Of a stretch of DNA of 25,192 bases, positions 14,001 through 21,112 are shown piece by piece. Below the pieces are notes generated by a model that did no database searches, was not told the origin of the DNA, and was given only the letters and a program-made list of their open reading frames with translations. The DNA comes from Rhodospirillaceae bacterium UBA6219. Its GTDB lineage: Bacteria; Pseudomonadota; Alphaproteobacteria; Rhodospirillales; Magnetospirillaceae. The translations under genes and the position numbers were made by a program. The first letter of the stretch is position 1. Every line of letters starts with the position of its first letter. Location of the stretch: assembly GCA_002435715.1 (NCBI GenBank), contig DISD01000040.1:55572-80763 (forward strand). Reading direction: 5' to 3'.

Positions 14001-16319
14001 TCATCCACACTTCGAATAGCCGCACGAGGTGCAGGTGTCGCAGCCTTCCTGGCGCAGCAGCGCGGGCTGGCCGCATTTGGGGCAGTGCCGCAGCTTGGCG
14101 CCGGTCAGATTGACCACCTTACGCTGGTCCATGTCGTCGGGCTGCGGGTCTTCCAAGTCGTCGGCGAAAAAGCCGATGGCCACCATGTGGCGTTCAATGA
14201 CTTCGCCGATGGCGGCCAGCAGCGACGGCACATACTTGCCGCCCATCCATTGGCCGCCGCGCGGGTCGAACACCGCCTTCAGTTCCTCGACCACGAAAGC
14301 GACGTCGCCGCCACGGCGGAACACCGCCGAGATCATCCGGGTCAACGCCACGGTCCAGGCGTAATGCTCCATGTTCTTCGAGTTGATGAACACTTCGAAG
14401 GGGCGGCGGCGGTTGTTTTCGATGATGTCGTTGATGGTGATGTACATGGCGTGGTCGCTGTCCGGCCACCGTACTTTGTAGGTGGAACCGGGCAGGGCCT
14501 CGGGGCGGTCCAGCGGCTGGGTCAGGTGGATGACGCCGCCGGCTTCCAGATAATCCTCGGGCCGGGGCGCCGGCTGGCCCAGCGGCAATTGCGGCTGGTC
14601 CTTGTCCTCGGCCTTGGGCTCTTCCTTTTTGACCGTCAGCACGCTTCCGGTGACGTCATTGGGGCGATAGGTGGTGCAGCCCTTGCAGCCTTGTTCATAG
14701 GCCTGTTCGTAGACGTGGCGGAAATCCTCGAACGAGATGCTTTCGGGGACGTTGATGGTCTTGGAAATGGACGAATCGATGTATTTCTGCACGGCGGCCT
14801 GCATGACCACGTGCTCGGCCGGATTCAGGCGCTGGGCATCGACGAAGGCGGCGGGGACCGGTGCATGTTCGCCCTTCAGTTGGCGGAACAGGCGATAGGC
14901 GTAATCGGCGACTTCCTCTTCCTTGCGAGTACCGTCCTTTTGCAGCACGGCGCGGGTATAGGTGAAGCTGAACACCGGCTCGAGGCCCGACGACACGTTG
15001 TCGGCGAACAGCGAAATGGTCCCGGTCGGCGCGATCGAGGTCAACAGCGCGTTCCTGATCCCGTGTTCGGCGATGGCGGCTTGGACGTCGTCATCCAAAT
15101 CCTGGATGGTTTCGCCGGCCAGATAGGGTTCGCGTTCGTAAAGCGGGAAGGCGCCCTTTTCCTGGGCCAGTTCCACCGAGGCCAGATAGGCCTCGCGGCG
15201 GATGGCGGCCATCCATTCCTCGGTCAGGCGCAGCGCGTCCTTGCCGCCGTAACGGGCGTCGCACAGGATCAGCGCGTCGGCCAGACCAGTCACCCCCAGG
15301 CCGATGCGGCGCTTGGACTTGGCTTCCTGTTCGTGACGCGGCAGCGGGAAGCGTGAGACGTCGATGACGTTGTCCATCATGCGCACGGCGACGCGCACCA
15401 GTTGGCGCAGCTTGTCCATGTCCAGATGGGCGTTGGTTTCAAAAGGATTGGCCACCAGCTTGGCCAGATTGATCGAGCCCAACAGGCAGACGCCATAGGC
15501 CGGCAGCGGCTGTTCGCCGCACGGGTTGGTGGCGTGGATGGATTCGCAATAATGCAGGTTGTTCAACCGGTTGATGCGGTCGATGAAGATGACGCCCGGC
15601 TCGGCATAAGCATAGGTGGCGTGCATGATCTTGTCCCACAATTCCCGCGCCCGCAGGGATTTGTAGACCACGCCGTCGAACACCAGTTCCCAACCCAGAT
15701 CGCGCTTGACCGCGTCCATGAACGGATCGGTGACCAGCACCGACAGGTTGAACATGCGCAGCCGCCCGGCCTCGTGCTTGGCGTCGATGAAGTTTTCGAT
15801 GTCGGGGTGGTCGCAGCGCATGGTCGCCATCATGGCGCCACGGCGCGACCCGGCGCTCATGATGGTGCGGCACATGGCGTCCCACACATCCATAAAGGAC
15901 AGCGGGCCCGACGCGTCGGCGCCGACGCCCTTGACCGGGGCACCCTTGGGGCGAAGGGTGGAGAAATCGTAACCGATGCCGCCGCCCTGCTGCATGGTCA
16001 GCGCCGCTTCCTTCAGGTGTTCGAAGATGCCGGCCATGTCGTCGGGGATATCGCCCATGACGAAGCAATTGAACATGGTGACCCGGCGGTCGGTACCGGC
16101 GCCCGAGATGATGCGCCCGGCCGGCAGGAACTTGAAATCGGCCAGGGCGTCATAGAATCGCTTCTGCCAAAGAGCGGGATCTTTTTCAACGCTGGCAAGG
16201 GATTGTGCGACGCGGGACCAGGTGTCTTCGATGGTTTTGTCCACAGGGGTGGAATCGGCATTCTTCAACCGATACTTCATGTCCCAGATTTGTTGGGAAA
16301 TGGGGGCCACCTGCGTCAT
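14001..16319 (-). CDS. nrdJ: Adenosylcobalamin-dependent (class II) ribonucleoside-diphosphate reductase
   Basis: The 772-residue protein reduces ribonucleotides to deoxyribonucleotides using a radical made from coenzyme B12, so it works with or without oxygen. Seen in the sequence: the N-terminal redox cysteine in MFNCFVMG (C85), GSRRGAMMATMRCDHPD, the active-site loop NPCGEQPLPAYGVC with N265, C267 and E269, SIAPTGTISLFADNVSSGLEP, and KTINVPESIS. A C-terminal Cys-rich tail (CPKCG ... CTSCGYSKCG) probably shuttles electrons or binds metal. There is no separate small subunit nearby, as expected for class II. GGAGGA lies 6 nt before ATG 16319. A candidate promoter and DnaA-box-like sites lie upstream. 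Confidence 0.96.
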   Translation of the reverse strand: MTQVAPISQQIWDMKYRLKNADSTPVDKTIEDTWSRVAQSLASVEKDPALWQKRFYDALADFKFLPAGRIISGAGTDRRVTMFNCFVMGDIPDDMAGIFEHLKEAALTMQQGGGIGYDFSTLRPKGAPVKGVGADASGPLSFMDVWDAMCRTIMSAGSRRGAMMATMRCDHPDIENFIDAKHEAGRLRMFNLSVLVTDPFMDAVKRDLGWELVFDGVVYKSLRARELWDKIMHATYAYAEPGVIFIDRINRLNNLHYCESIHATNPCGEQPLPAYGVCLLGSINLAKLVANPFETNAHLDMDKLRQLVRVAVRMMDNVIDVSRFPLPRHEQEAKSKRRIGLGVTGLADALILCDARYGGKDALRLTEEWMAAIRREAYLASVELAQEKGAFPLYEREPYLAGETIQDLDDDVQAAIAEHGIRNALLTSIAPTGTISLFADNVSSGLEPVFSFTYTRAVLQKDGTRKEEEVADYAYRLFRQLKGEHAPVPAAFVDAQRLNPAEHVVMQAAVQKYIDSSISKTINVPESISFEDFRHVYEQAYEQGCKGCTTYRPNDVTGSVLTVKKEEPKAEDKDQPQLPLGQPAPRPEDYLEAGGVIHLTQPLDRPEALPGSTYKVRWPDSDHAMYITINDIIENNRRRPFEVFINSKNMEHYAWTVALTRMISAVFRRGGDVAFVVEELKAVFDPRGGQWMGGKYVPSLLAAIGEVIERHMVAIGFFADDLEDPQPDDMDQRKVVNLTGAKLRHCPKCGQPALLRQEGCDTCTSCGYSKCG

Positions 16320-16615
16320 CCCTGATCCTCCATGCCTTCCAGGCTTCCGGTAGACGGAATATGGAAAACAGTTTGAATTTTATGGAAAAACCGACATTTC
16401 GGCGGTTTTGGGCGGGCAGTCTAGGACTTGGGGCACGCGCTCGTCAAGCTGCATTGTTCTATTTTTGTTTCCACAAGTCAAGTGCTTGATTCCGCTGACG
16501 CGTGTCCACTTATCCAACTTATCCACAGGCGGCTGCGGGAAAACTCGAAGACTGTCTCCACAAAGTTTTCCACAAATCTGATAACTAACGGAACCACCTG
16601 AAAGGGCAGGGTTTT
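16320..16615 (-). promoter_or_regulatory. nrdJ upstream region (296 nt): leader, hairpin, promoter, site cluster
   Basis: No gene is seen here. Reading towards nrdJ on the minus strand, a candidate promoter is TTGACT (16476-16481) and AACAAT (16453-16458) with 17-bp spacing. This would give a leader of about 125 nt. The leader contains AAAACCG/CGGTTTT (16387-16409) followed by T residues, which resembles a weak terminator or attenuator. A dyad TCAAG-TG-CTTGA (16478-16489) overlaps the -35 element. Further upstream is a cluster of DnaA-box-like sites (16467-16574). I looked for a cobalamin riboswitch, expected for a B12 enzyme, and did not recognise one. Confidence 0.5.
16467..16574 (+). promoter_or_regulatory. 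Cluster of DnaA-box-like sites
   Basis: TTATCCACA at 16519-16527 is a perfect consensus DnaA box, and TTTTCCACA at 16566-16574 fits TTWTNCACA. GTCTCCACA (16554-16562) and GTTTCCACA (16467-16475) are near matches, all on the same strand. The 9-mer ACTTATCCA occurs twice in tandem (16508-16525), with the second copy inside the perfect box. The cluster lies over and upstream of the proposed nrdJ -35 element. E. coli nrdAB is controlled by DnaA boxes, so control of nrdJ by DnaA is a reasonable inference. Confidence 0.55.
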
Positions 16616-18016
16616 TCAGATCCCGCGGGCCTGTTTGATGAAATCGGCGAACCAGCGATAGCTGTCCTTGGGAATGCGCTTTTGAGTGTCGTAATCGACC
16701 CGGACCAGGCCAAAGCGCTTGGACAGGCCAAAGGCCCATTCGAAATTGTCCAACAACGACCACGCCAGATAGCCGGTGACATGGGCGCCGTCGGCCAGGG
16801 CACGCCGGACCTCGGCGACATGGTCGGCCAGGAAACGCACGCGTTGGGCATCGTGGATTTGACCGTCGGAAGAGACGACGTCGTCATAGGCGGCGCCGTT
16901 CTCGGCGACGAAGGTGGCGGGGTTGCCGTAGAGGTTCTTGAACTCCATCAGCACCTCGTACAGCCCGTCGGGCTGCACCGGCCAGCCCATGGCGGTGAAG
17001 CGCTCGGTGGGGGCGCGGCCCCAACCCACGTCGAACATCTGACCGGCGGCGTGGCGCATGGTGTTGGGGCTGTAATAATTGATGCCCAACAGGTCGACGG
17101 GAAATTTGATGGCATCCAAATCGCCGGGCTGGACGATGGGCGCCATCTGTTCGGCCAGTACGTCGGGGATGGCGCCACGCAGCAGCCCGTCCACCGTCAC
17201 CCGGTTCCACACCGCGTCCCAGCGAATGGCCGCCGCCCGGTCTGCATCGGATGGGGTTTCCGGGCGACAGGGCTGGACGCTGGTCACCGTGCCCAGGCGA
17301 CAATCGCCATGCTCGGCACGGATGGCCCGTAACGCCGCCCCTTGTGCCAGATTCTGGTGATGCAGCGCCCGCAGCACCCCGCTTTCGCCCAGGCCCAATC
17401 CGGGGGCGTGTTCGGAGAGGCCATGACCGAAAATCGCCACCACATTGGGCTCGTTCAGCATCATCCAATCCTTGACCCGGTCGCCCAGGCGCGCCGTGAC
17501 CAGACGGGCGTAATCGGCGAAAGGCCCGGTCATGGCGCGGCTTTGCCAGCCACCCTGGTCTTGCAAGGCTTGCGGCATGTCCCAGTGATACAGGCAGGCC
17601 AGCGGGCGGATGCCCGCTTTCAGCAATTCGTCCACCAAGCGGTCGTAGAAATCCAATCCCTTGGCATTGGCCGGGCCGGTGCCGGTGGGCTGGATGCGTG
17701 GCCAGGCGATGGAAAAGCGATAAGCGTTGAAATGGGCCGCCTTCATCAGGGCGACGTCCTGGCGATAACGGGTGTAATGCTCGCACGCCCGTGCCGCGTT
17801 GCTGCCGTCCTGGATGTGCCCTTGCGCGGTGAAACTGTCCCAGACACTGGGGCCGCGACCGTCGGCATCCAGGGCGCCTTCGATCTGATAGGCCGAAGTG
17901 GATGCCCCCCACAGGAAATCCGTGGGGAAGGCGGCGGGCTTGCCGGCGGACGCCAGAGTGGGAAAAGCGGCCAGGGCGGCGGTGGCGGCCAGGAACTCCC
18001 GTCGGTTCAGCGTCAT
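16616..18016 (-). CDS. Family 1 glycoside hydrolase (beta-glucosidase) with Tat signal
   Basis: The 466-residue protein is a GH1 retaining beta-glycosidase. The N-terminal GH1 motif FLWGASTSAYQIEGA follows the signal. The acid/base glutamate is E189 (MLNEPN), the nucleophile is E372 (VAENGAAYDD), and GYLAWSLLDNFEWAFG near the C-terminus forms the sugar subsite. The first 24 residues are a twin-arginine signal: NRREFLAATAALAAFPTLASA with R5-R6, then cleavage near ASA-GK. This predicts folding in the cytoplasm and export to the periplasm, which is uncommon for this usually cytosolic family. ATG 18016 is chosen because AAGGA precedes it and the Tat motif begins there. The longer frame adds 29 unrelated residues. 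It lies 13 nt after acylphosphatase and was probably co-transcribed with it. Confidence 0.92.
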   Translation of the reverse strand: MTLNRREFLAATAALAAFPTLASAGKPAAFPTDFLWGASTSAYQIEGALDADGRGPSVWDSFTAQGHIQDGSNAARACEHYTRYRQDVALMKAAHFNAYRFSIAWPRIQPTGTGPANAKGLDFYDRLVDELLKAGIRPLACLYHWDMPQALQDQGGWQSRAMTGPFADYARLVTARLGDRVKDWMMLNEPNVVAIFGHGLSEHAPGLGLGESGVLRALHHQNLAQGAALRAIRAEHGDCRLGTVTSVQPCRPETPSDADRAAAIRWDAVWNRVTVDGLLRGAIPDVLAEQMAPIVQPGDLDAIKFPVDLLGINYYSPNTMRHAAGQMFDVGWGRAPTERFTAMGWPVQPDGLYEVLMEFKNLYGNPATFVAENGAAYDDVVSSDGQIHDAQRVRFLADHVAEVRRALADGAHVTGYLAWSLLDNFEWAFGLSKRFGLVRVDYDTQKRIPKDSYRWFADFIKQARGI

Positions 18017-18029
18017 GCCGGTTTTTCCT

Positions 18030-18308
18030 TCACACGGTGGGGCGTTGATGAAAGCCGCCCGCAGGGGTCTCGCTGGTGGTTTCCCAATCGACGGCGCCGA
18101 CACGGGCCGCCGAAGGACCTTGCCGGCAGGCGTCGACCATTTGGTCGACCTTGTCGGACGGGCCGTGAAACAGCGCCTCGACCCGACCGTCCGACAGATT
18201 TCGCACCCATCCCGACAAATTCAAGGCCTGGGCCTGCTGCACGGTCCAACCACGATACCAGACACCTTGGACGCGGCCGGTAATCACCACGCGTTTGCTG
18301 ATGTTCAT
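18030..18308 (-). CDS. acyP: Acylphosphatase
   Basis: The 92-residue protein has the complete acylphosphatase fold signature, GRVQGVWYRGWTVQQA followed by GWVRNLSDGRVEALFHG. The catalytic pair is R19 (phosphate binding) and N37 (water positioning). The enzyme hydrolyses carboxyl-phosphate bonds in small acyl phosphates in the cytoplasm. The end HQRPTV is the usual short final strand, where FxxRPT is typical. AGAGG lies before ATG 18308. It is the first gene of a two-gene unit with the glycosidase (13-nt gap) and is divergent from the RlpA-like gene across an AT-rich region. Confidence 0.95.
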   Translation of the reverse strand: MNISKRVVITGRVQGVWYRGWTVQQAQALNLSGWVRNLSDGRVEALFHGPSDKVDQMVDACRQGPSAARVGAVDWETTSETPAGGFHQRPTV

Positions 18309-18432
18309 CTGCGCCTCTGATAAATATAAATAACAAACAAATTTATGAAAAATAATAAGTAATAAAAATTATTGATAAGTGCTATCGCTGCTATTAGCGT
18401 CTGCTTTGGGCTCAAGTTCGGGGACAAAGTTA
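18309..18432. promoter_or_regulatory. AT-rich divergent promoter region between acyP and the RlpA-like gene
   Basis: From about 18318 to 18377 the sequence is almost wholly A and T (for example AATAATAAGTAATAAAAATT), in sharp contrast with the GC-rich neighbours. TTGATA at 18372-18377 could be a rightward -35 element, but I see no convincing -10 at proper spacing. Such tracts can act as UP elements or as sites for nucleoid proteins of the H-NS/MucR/Ros type. No gene is seen. Confidence 0.4.
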
Positions 18433-18804
18433 ATGTTGCGGTATATCGCTGCAAATTGCTTTGCCGTTTTTATCGGTATTAGCACTTTTACTTCAATTGC
18501 GGCTGCCTCTGAAATGGTCGAGGCGTCCTGGTATGGAAGAAATTACCATGGACGCCCGACCGCCAGTGGCGAGATTTTTGATTCCAGGGCTTTCACCGCC
18601 GCCCATCCCAGCTTGCCCCTGGGCACCATCGTCGAGGTTCGACGGGTGGACGACGGGCGTGCGGTGCGGGTACGGGTCAACGATCGTTGCGGCCGTTGCG
18701 GCATCGATCTGTCCAAGGCCGCCGGGGCGCAGCTGGGGTTGCTGCGCGATGGCCGCGCCTTGGTGCGGATCGAGAGACCGCGCAATCTGGCTTGGGCGGA
18801 TTAA
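18433..18804 (+). CDS. Short secreted RlpA-like (double-psi beta-barrel) protein
   Basis: The 123-residue protein has a Sec signal (residues 1-25, cleaved near IAAA-SE), then a single RlpA-like double-psi beta-barrel: ASWYGRNYHGRPTASGEIFD, TAAHPSLPLGTIVEV and RVNDRCGRCGIDLSKAAG. RlpA proteins cleave glycan strands lacking stem peptides. The His/Asp pair reported for that activity appears to be kept as H58 and D84. Two cysteines, C86 and C89, sit where RlpA usually has GPFVxGR. There is no SPOR domain and no lipobox, so it is soluble and shorter than classical RlpA. ATG 18433 gives a clean signal peptide. The frame is open upstream to a GTG at 18379. crcB follows after 41 nt. Confidence 0.85.
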   Translation: MLRYIAANCFAVFIGISTFTSIAAASEMVEASWYGRNYHGRPTASGEIFDSRAFTAAHPSLPLGTIVEVRRVDDGRAVRVRVNDRCGRCGIDLSKAAGAQLGLLRDGRALVRIERPRNLAWAD

Positions 18805-18845
18805 GCTTTCTTGCCAAAGTCGCCACTTCGTGCCACCAAGAAACC

Positions 18846-19241
18846 ATGCTGAACGCGCAAACCTTCACCGCATTGCTGTGGGTCGGGGCCGGTGGGGCCT
18901 TGGGCTCGTGCGCCCGCTATTTGTCCTTTGTGGTCATGGGCCAAGTGGTGGGGACGGCATTTCCCTGGGGCACGCTGTTCGTCAACATCGTCGGCAGTTT
19001 CGTCATGGGTGTCTTGGCCGAATTGGGCGCCTTGGCCTGGCAGCCCAGCCAAGAGGTCAAGCTGTTGCTGATGACCGGGGTTTTGGGCGGCTTCACCACC
19101 TTTTCCACCTTCTCGTTGGACGTGGCCCTTTTGGTGGAACGCCACGATTGGACCATTGCCGCACTTTACGTCGCCGCCTCGGTGCTGCTGTCGGTGGGGG
19201 CGTTGTTCGCCGCCATGGCTTTGGTGCGTAACCTGGTGTAG
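18846..19241 (+). CDS. crcB: CrcB/Fluc fluoride channel
   Basis: The 131-residue protein has four predicted membrane helices and the family motifs GAGGALGSCARY (R24), GTLFVNIVGSFVMG (N47) and GVLGGFTTFSTFS (81-90), the last carrying the phenylalanines and threonines that line the pore. Fluc proteins work as dual-topology dimers that export fluoride and hold a central sodium ion. I saw no recognisable fluoride riboswitch upstream. The 41-nt gap after the RlpA-like gene is too short for one. ATG 18846 has only a weak AAGAAA before it. rluC follows after 12 nt, which suggests one transcript. Confidence 0.96.
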   Translation: MLNAQTFTALLWVGAGGALGSCARYLSFVVMGQVVGTAFPWGTLFVNIVGSFVMGVLAELGALAWQPSQEVKLLLMTGVLGGFTTFSTFSLDVALLVERHDWTIAALYVAASVLLSVGALFAAMALVRNLV

Positions 19242-19253
19242 GTTCGGCTCATC

Positions 19254-20255
19254 ATGAGCAGCGTGCAAACCCTGAACGTCGGCGACGACGATTCCGACAT
19301 TCGCCTGGACCGTTGGTTCAAGCGGCATTTCCCCAATGTGGGCCACGGCCTTTTGGAAAAGTGGCTGCGCACCGGACAGGTGCGCGTCGACGGCAAGCGG
19401 GCCAAGGCCAACCAGCGCCTGGAAATCGGCCAACAGGTCCGCGTGCCACCGGTCCCGGAAGGCGAGACCCCCAAGCCCGCAGCCGAGAAGGCGCGTCCGC
19501 CGGTGGACGAAAAGACCGCCCGCATGCTGCGCGACGCGGTGCTGTACATGGATGACGACGTTATCGCGCTCAACAAGCCGGCGGGTATCGCCGTGCAGGG
19601 CGGCACCGGGGCCGGCGACAAGCATATCGACGCTTGGCTGGACGCGTTGAAATTCGACCGTGACGACCGCCCGCGTCTGGTCCACCGCCTGGACAAGGAC
19701 ACGTCGGGGGTGTTGCTGCTGGGCCGTTCCGCCAATGCCGCCGCCAAGCTGGCCGCCGCCTTCAAAAGCCGTGCGGCGCGCAAATGCTATTGGGCGCTGG
19801 TCGTCGGCGTGCCCAAGCACCGCCAGGGCCGCATCGACGCGCCCTTGGCCAAGTTGCCGGGGCGTCTGGGTGAAAAGATGGCGGTGGACGAGGACGAGGG
19901 CAAACGGGCCGTCACCTGGTTCAGGGTGGTGGACAACGCGCTGCGCAAGGCGGCATGGCTGGAAATGGAACCGCGCACCGGCCGCACCCACCAATTGCGC
20001 GCCCATTGCGCCCTGTTGGGCACCCCTATCCTGGGCGACGGCAAGTATGGCGGTACCGAGGCCTTCATCGCCGGCACCGGGGTGTCGCGCAAGATGCATC
20101 TGCATGCCCGCGCCGTGCGGCTGCCCCATCCGCGTACCGGCAAGGATCTGATGGTCAGCGCGCCACTGCCCGACCATATGGCCAAGTCGTTCGAATTCTT
20201 CGGTTTCGACGAAAAGGAAGCCGGCAAACCGTTCACCGCATTCGAGGAAGAGTAA
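19254..20255 (+). CDS. rluC: 23S rRNA pseudouridine synthase RluC
   Basis: RluC converts uridines in 23S rRNA (955, 2504 and 2580 in E. coli) to pseudouridine. The 333-residue protein has an N-terminal S4 RNA-binding domain (about 15-75), ending in the RVPPV phrase typical of RluC. The RluA-type catalytic domain follows, with LNKPAGIAVQGGTG, the active-site motif HRLDKDTSG with D147, and RTGRTHQLRAH. The VPP and VQGGTG phrases fit RluC better than RluD. The C-terminal acidic end is short. It ends at a strong bidirectional terminator. Confidence 0.95.
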   Translation: MSSVQTLNVGDDDSDIRLDRWFKRHFPNVGHGLLEKWLRTGQVRVDGKRAKANQRLEIGQQVRVPPVPEGETPKPAAEKARPPVDEKTARMLRDAVLYMDDDVIALNKPAGIAVQGGTGAGDKHIDAWLDALKFDRDDRPRLVHRLDKDTSGVLLLGRSANAAAKLAAAFKSRAARKCYWALVVGVPKHRQGRIDAPLAKLPGRLGEKMAVDEDEGKRAVTWFRVVDNALRKAAWLEMEPRTGRTHQLRAHCALLGTPILGDGKYGGTEAFIAGTGVSRKMHLHARAVRLPHPRTGKDLMVSAPLPDHMAKSFEFFGFDEKEAGKPFTAFEEE

Positions 20256-20256
20256 C

Positions 20257-20283
20257 AAAAAAGGGGGCCAAAGCCCCCTTTTT
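20257..20283. terminator. Bidirectional terminator after rluC
   Basis: AAAAAAGGGGGC (20257-20268) pairs with GCCCCCTTTTT (20273-20283) around the loop CAAA, giving an 11-bp stem with U-tracts on both strands. It lies between rluC and the convergent secreted-protein gene. Confidence 0.94.
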
Positions 20284-20289
20284 CGACGA

Positions 20290-21000
20290 TTACAGCTTCA
20301 CCTTGTGTTTCAGCCCACCCTTGCCGTCGGTGGTGAAATCCACAGTGGCGGTGACGTTCTTGCCACAGGCGCGCAAGCTCCAGGTTTCCTTCCACGCCCC
20401 TTCCACCAGTACGCCGTGCTGGTCGATCTTGCGCGGCTTGGTTTCCTTGCCGGCGACACTGTCCACCGGAATGATCTGGGCCATGTCGGTGCATTTCTTG
20501 GTGGCCAGGGCATCGACGATGTCCTTCAGCACCAGATCCTGCATGGGCGGGTTGGCGCTGGTCTGACCGGGCATCTTCAACGCCGCCTTCGGCGTGGTGC
20601 CGGGCTGGCCCTGGACCAGGATGTTTTCGTAAGTTGTCTTGCCGCACACATCCATCTGGATGCGGTCCAACCACAAACCGTTCACCGGATGCATTCCCTC
20701 GGCGAATATCGGGCCGACAAAGATGGTGATGGCGGCGCGCTTGACCGCCTTGTGGTCCTTGCATTCGGGATGGTGGATGGTCGAGCCCATCACCGCGATC
20801 TGACCGATGGACTTCTTGTAGCCGTCCGAAGTGGCGTAGGCTTCGAAGCGCTGCACCGGATTGGCGGGGGCCGGGGCTTGAGCCGGTGCCGGGGCTGCCG
20901 TCGGGGGGGGCGCCGGGATCGTGGGTTGTTCGGTGGTTTGGGCATAAGCGGGGGCCGTCACCGCCAGCAGGGCGGTCAGGGCAAGAAAACCGGAACGCAT
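20290..21000 (-). CDS. Secreted protein of unknown function with four cysteines
   Basis: I do not recognise the family. The 236-residue protein has a Sec signal (MRSGFLALTALLAVTAPAYA, cleavage after residue 20). A Pro/Ala-rich linker (about 27-48) follows, then a globular part of about 190 residues with exactly four cysteines (C80, C119, C170, C212), which could form two disulfides in the periplasm. Phrases such as GSTIHHPECKDHKAVKRAAITIFVG and EGAWKETWSLRACGKNVTATVDFTTDGKGG look like beta-rich segments with a conserved feel. GGAGAG lies 9 nt before ATG 21000. The 12-residue upstream extension would interrupt the signal. It is divergent from the HAD gene. Confidence 0.8.
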   Translation of the reverse strand: MRSGFLALTALLAVTAPAYAQTTEQPTIPAPPPTAAPAPAQAPAPANPVQRFEAYATSDGYKKSIGQIAVMGSTIHHPECKDHKAVKRAAITIFVGPIFAEGMHPVNGLWLDRIQMDVCGKTTYENILVQGQPGTTPKAALKMPGQTSANPPMQDLVLKDIVDALATKKCTDMAQIIPVDSVAGKETKPRKIDQHGVLVEGAWKETWSLRACGKNVTATVDFTTDGKGGLKHKVKL

Positions 21001-21112
21001 AATTGCGGACTCTCCGTGACAGGGAATGGCGGACATTACTCCAACCGGTGCGGCGGTGCAAAATATCCTGTAGGCTGAAAATCACGTGTCAGCCATGCCT
21101 GAAGCAGGATCC

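Noticed and set aside
16467..16574. Chromosomal replication origin suggested by the DnaA-box-like cluster
   Set aside because: Only four sites, no adjacent AT-rich unwinding region of the usual kind, and none of the genes that usually flank alphaproteobacterial origins (such as hemE or parAB). A promoter role fits better.
16320..16615. Cobalamin riboswitch upstream of the B12-dependent reductase gene
   Set aside because: No B12-box-like conserved core was recognised on the minus strand. A covariance-model search would settle this.
18805..18845. Fluoride riboswitch before crcB
   Set aside because: The gap is only 41 nt and no pseudoknot-like motif is visible.
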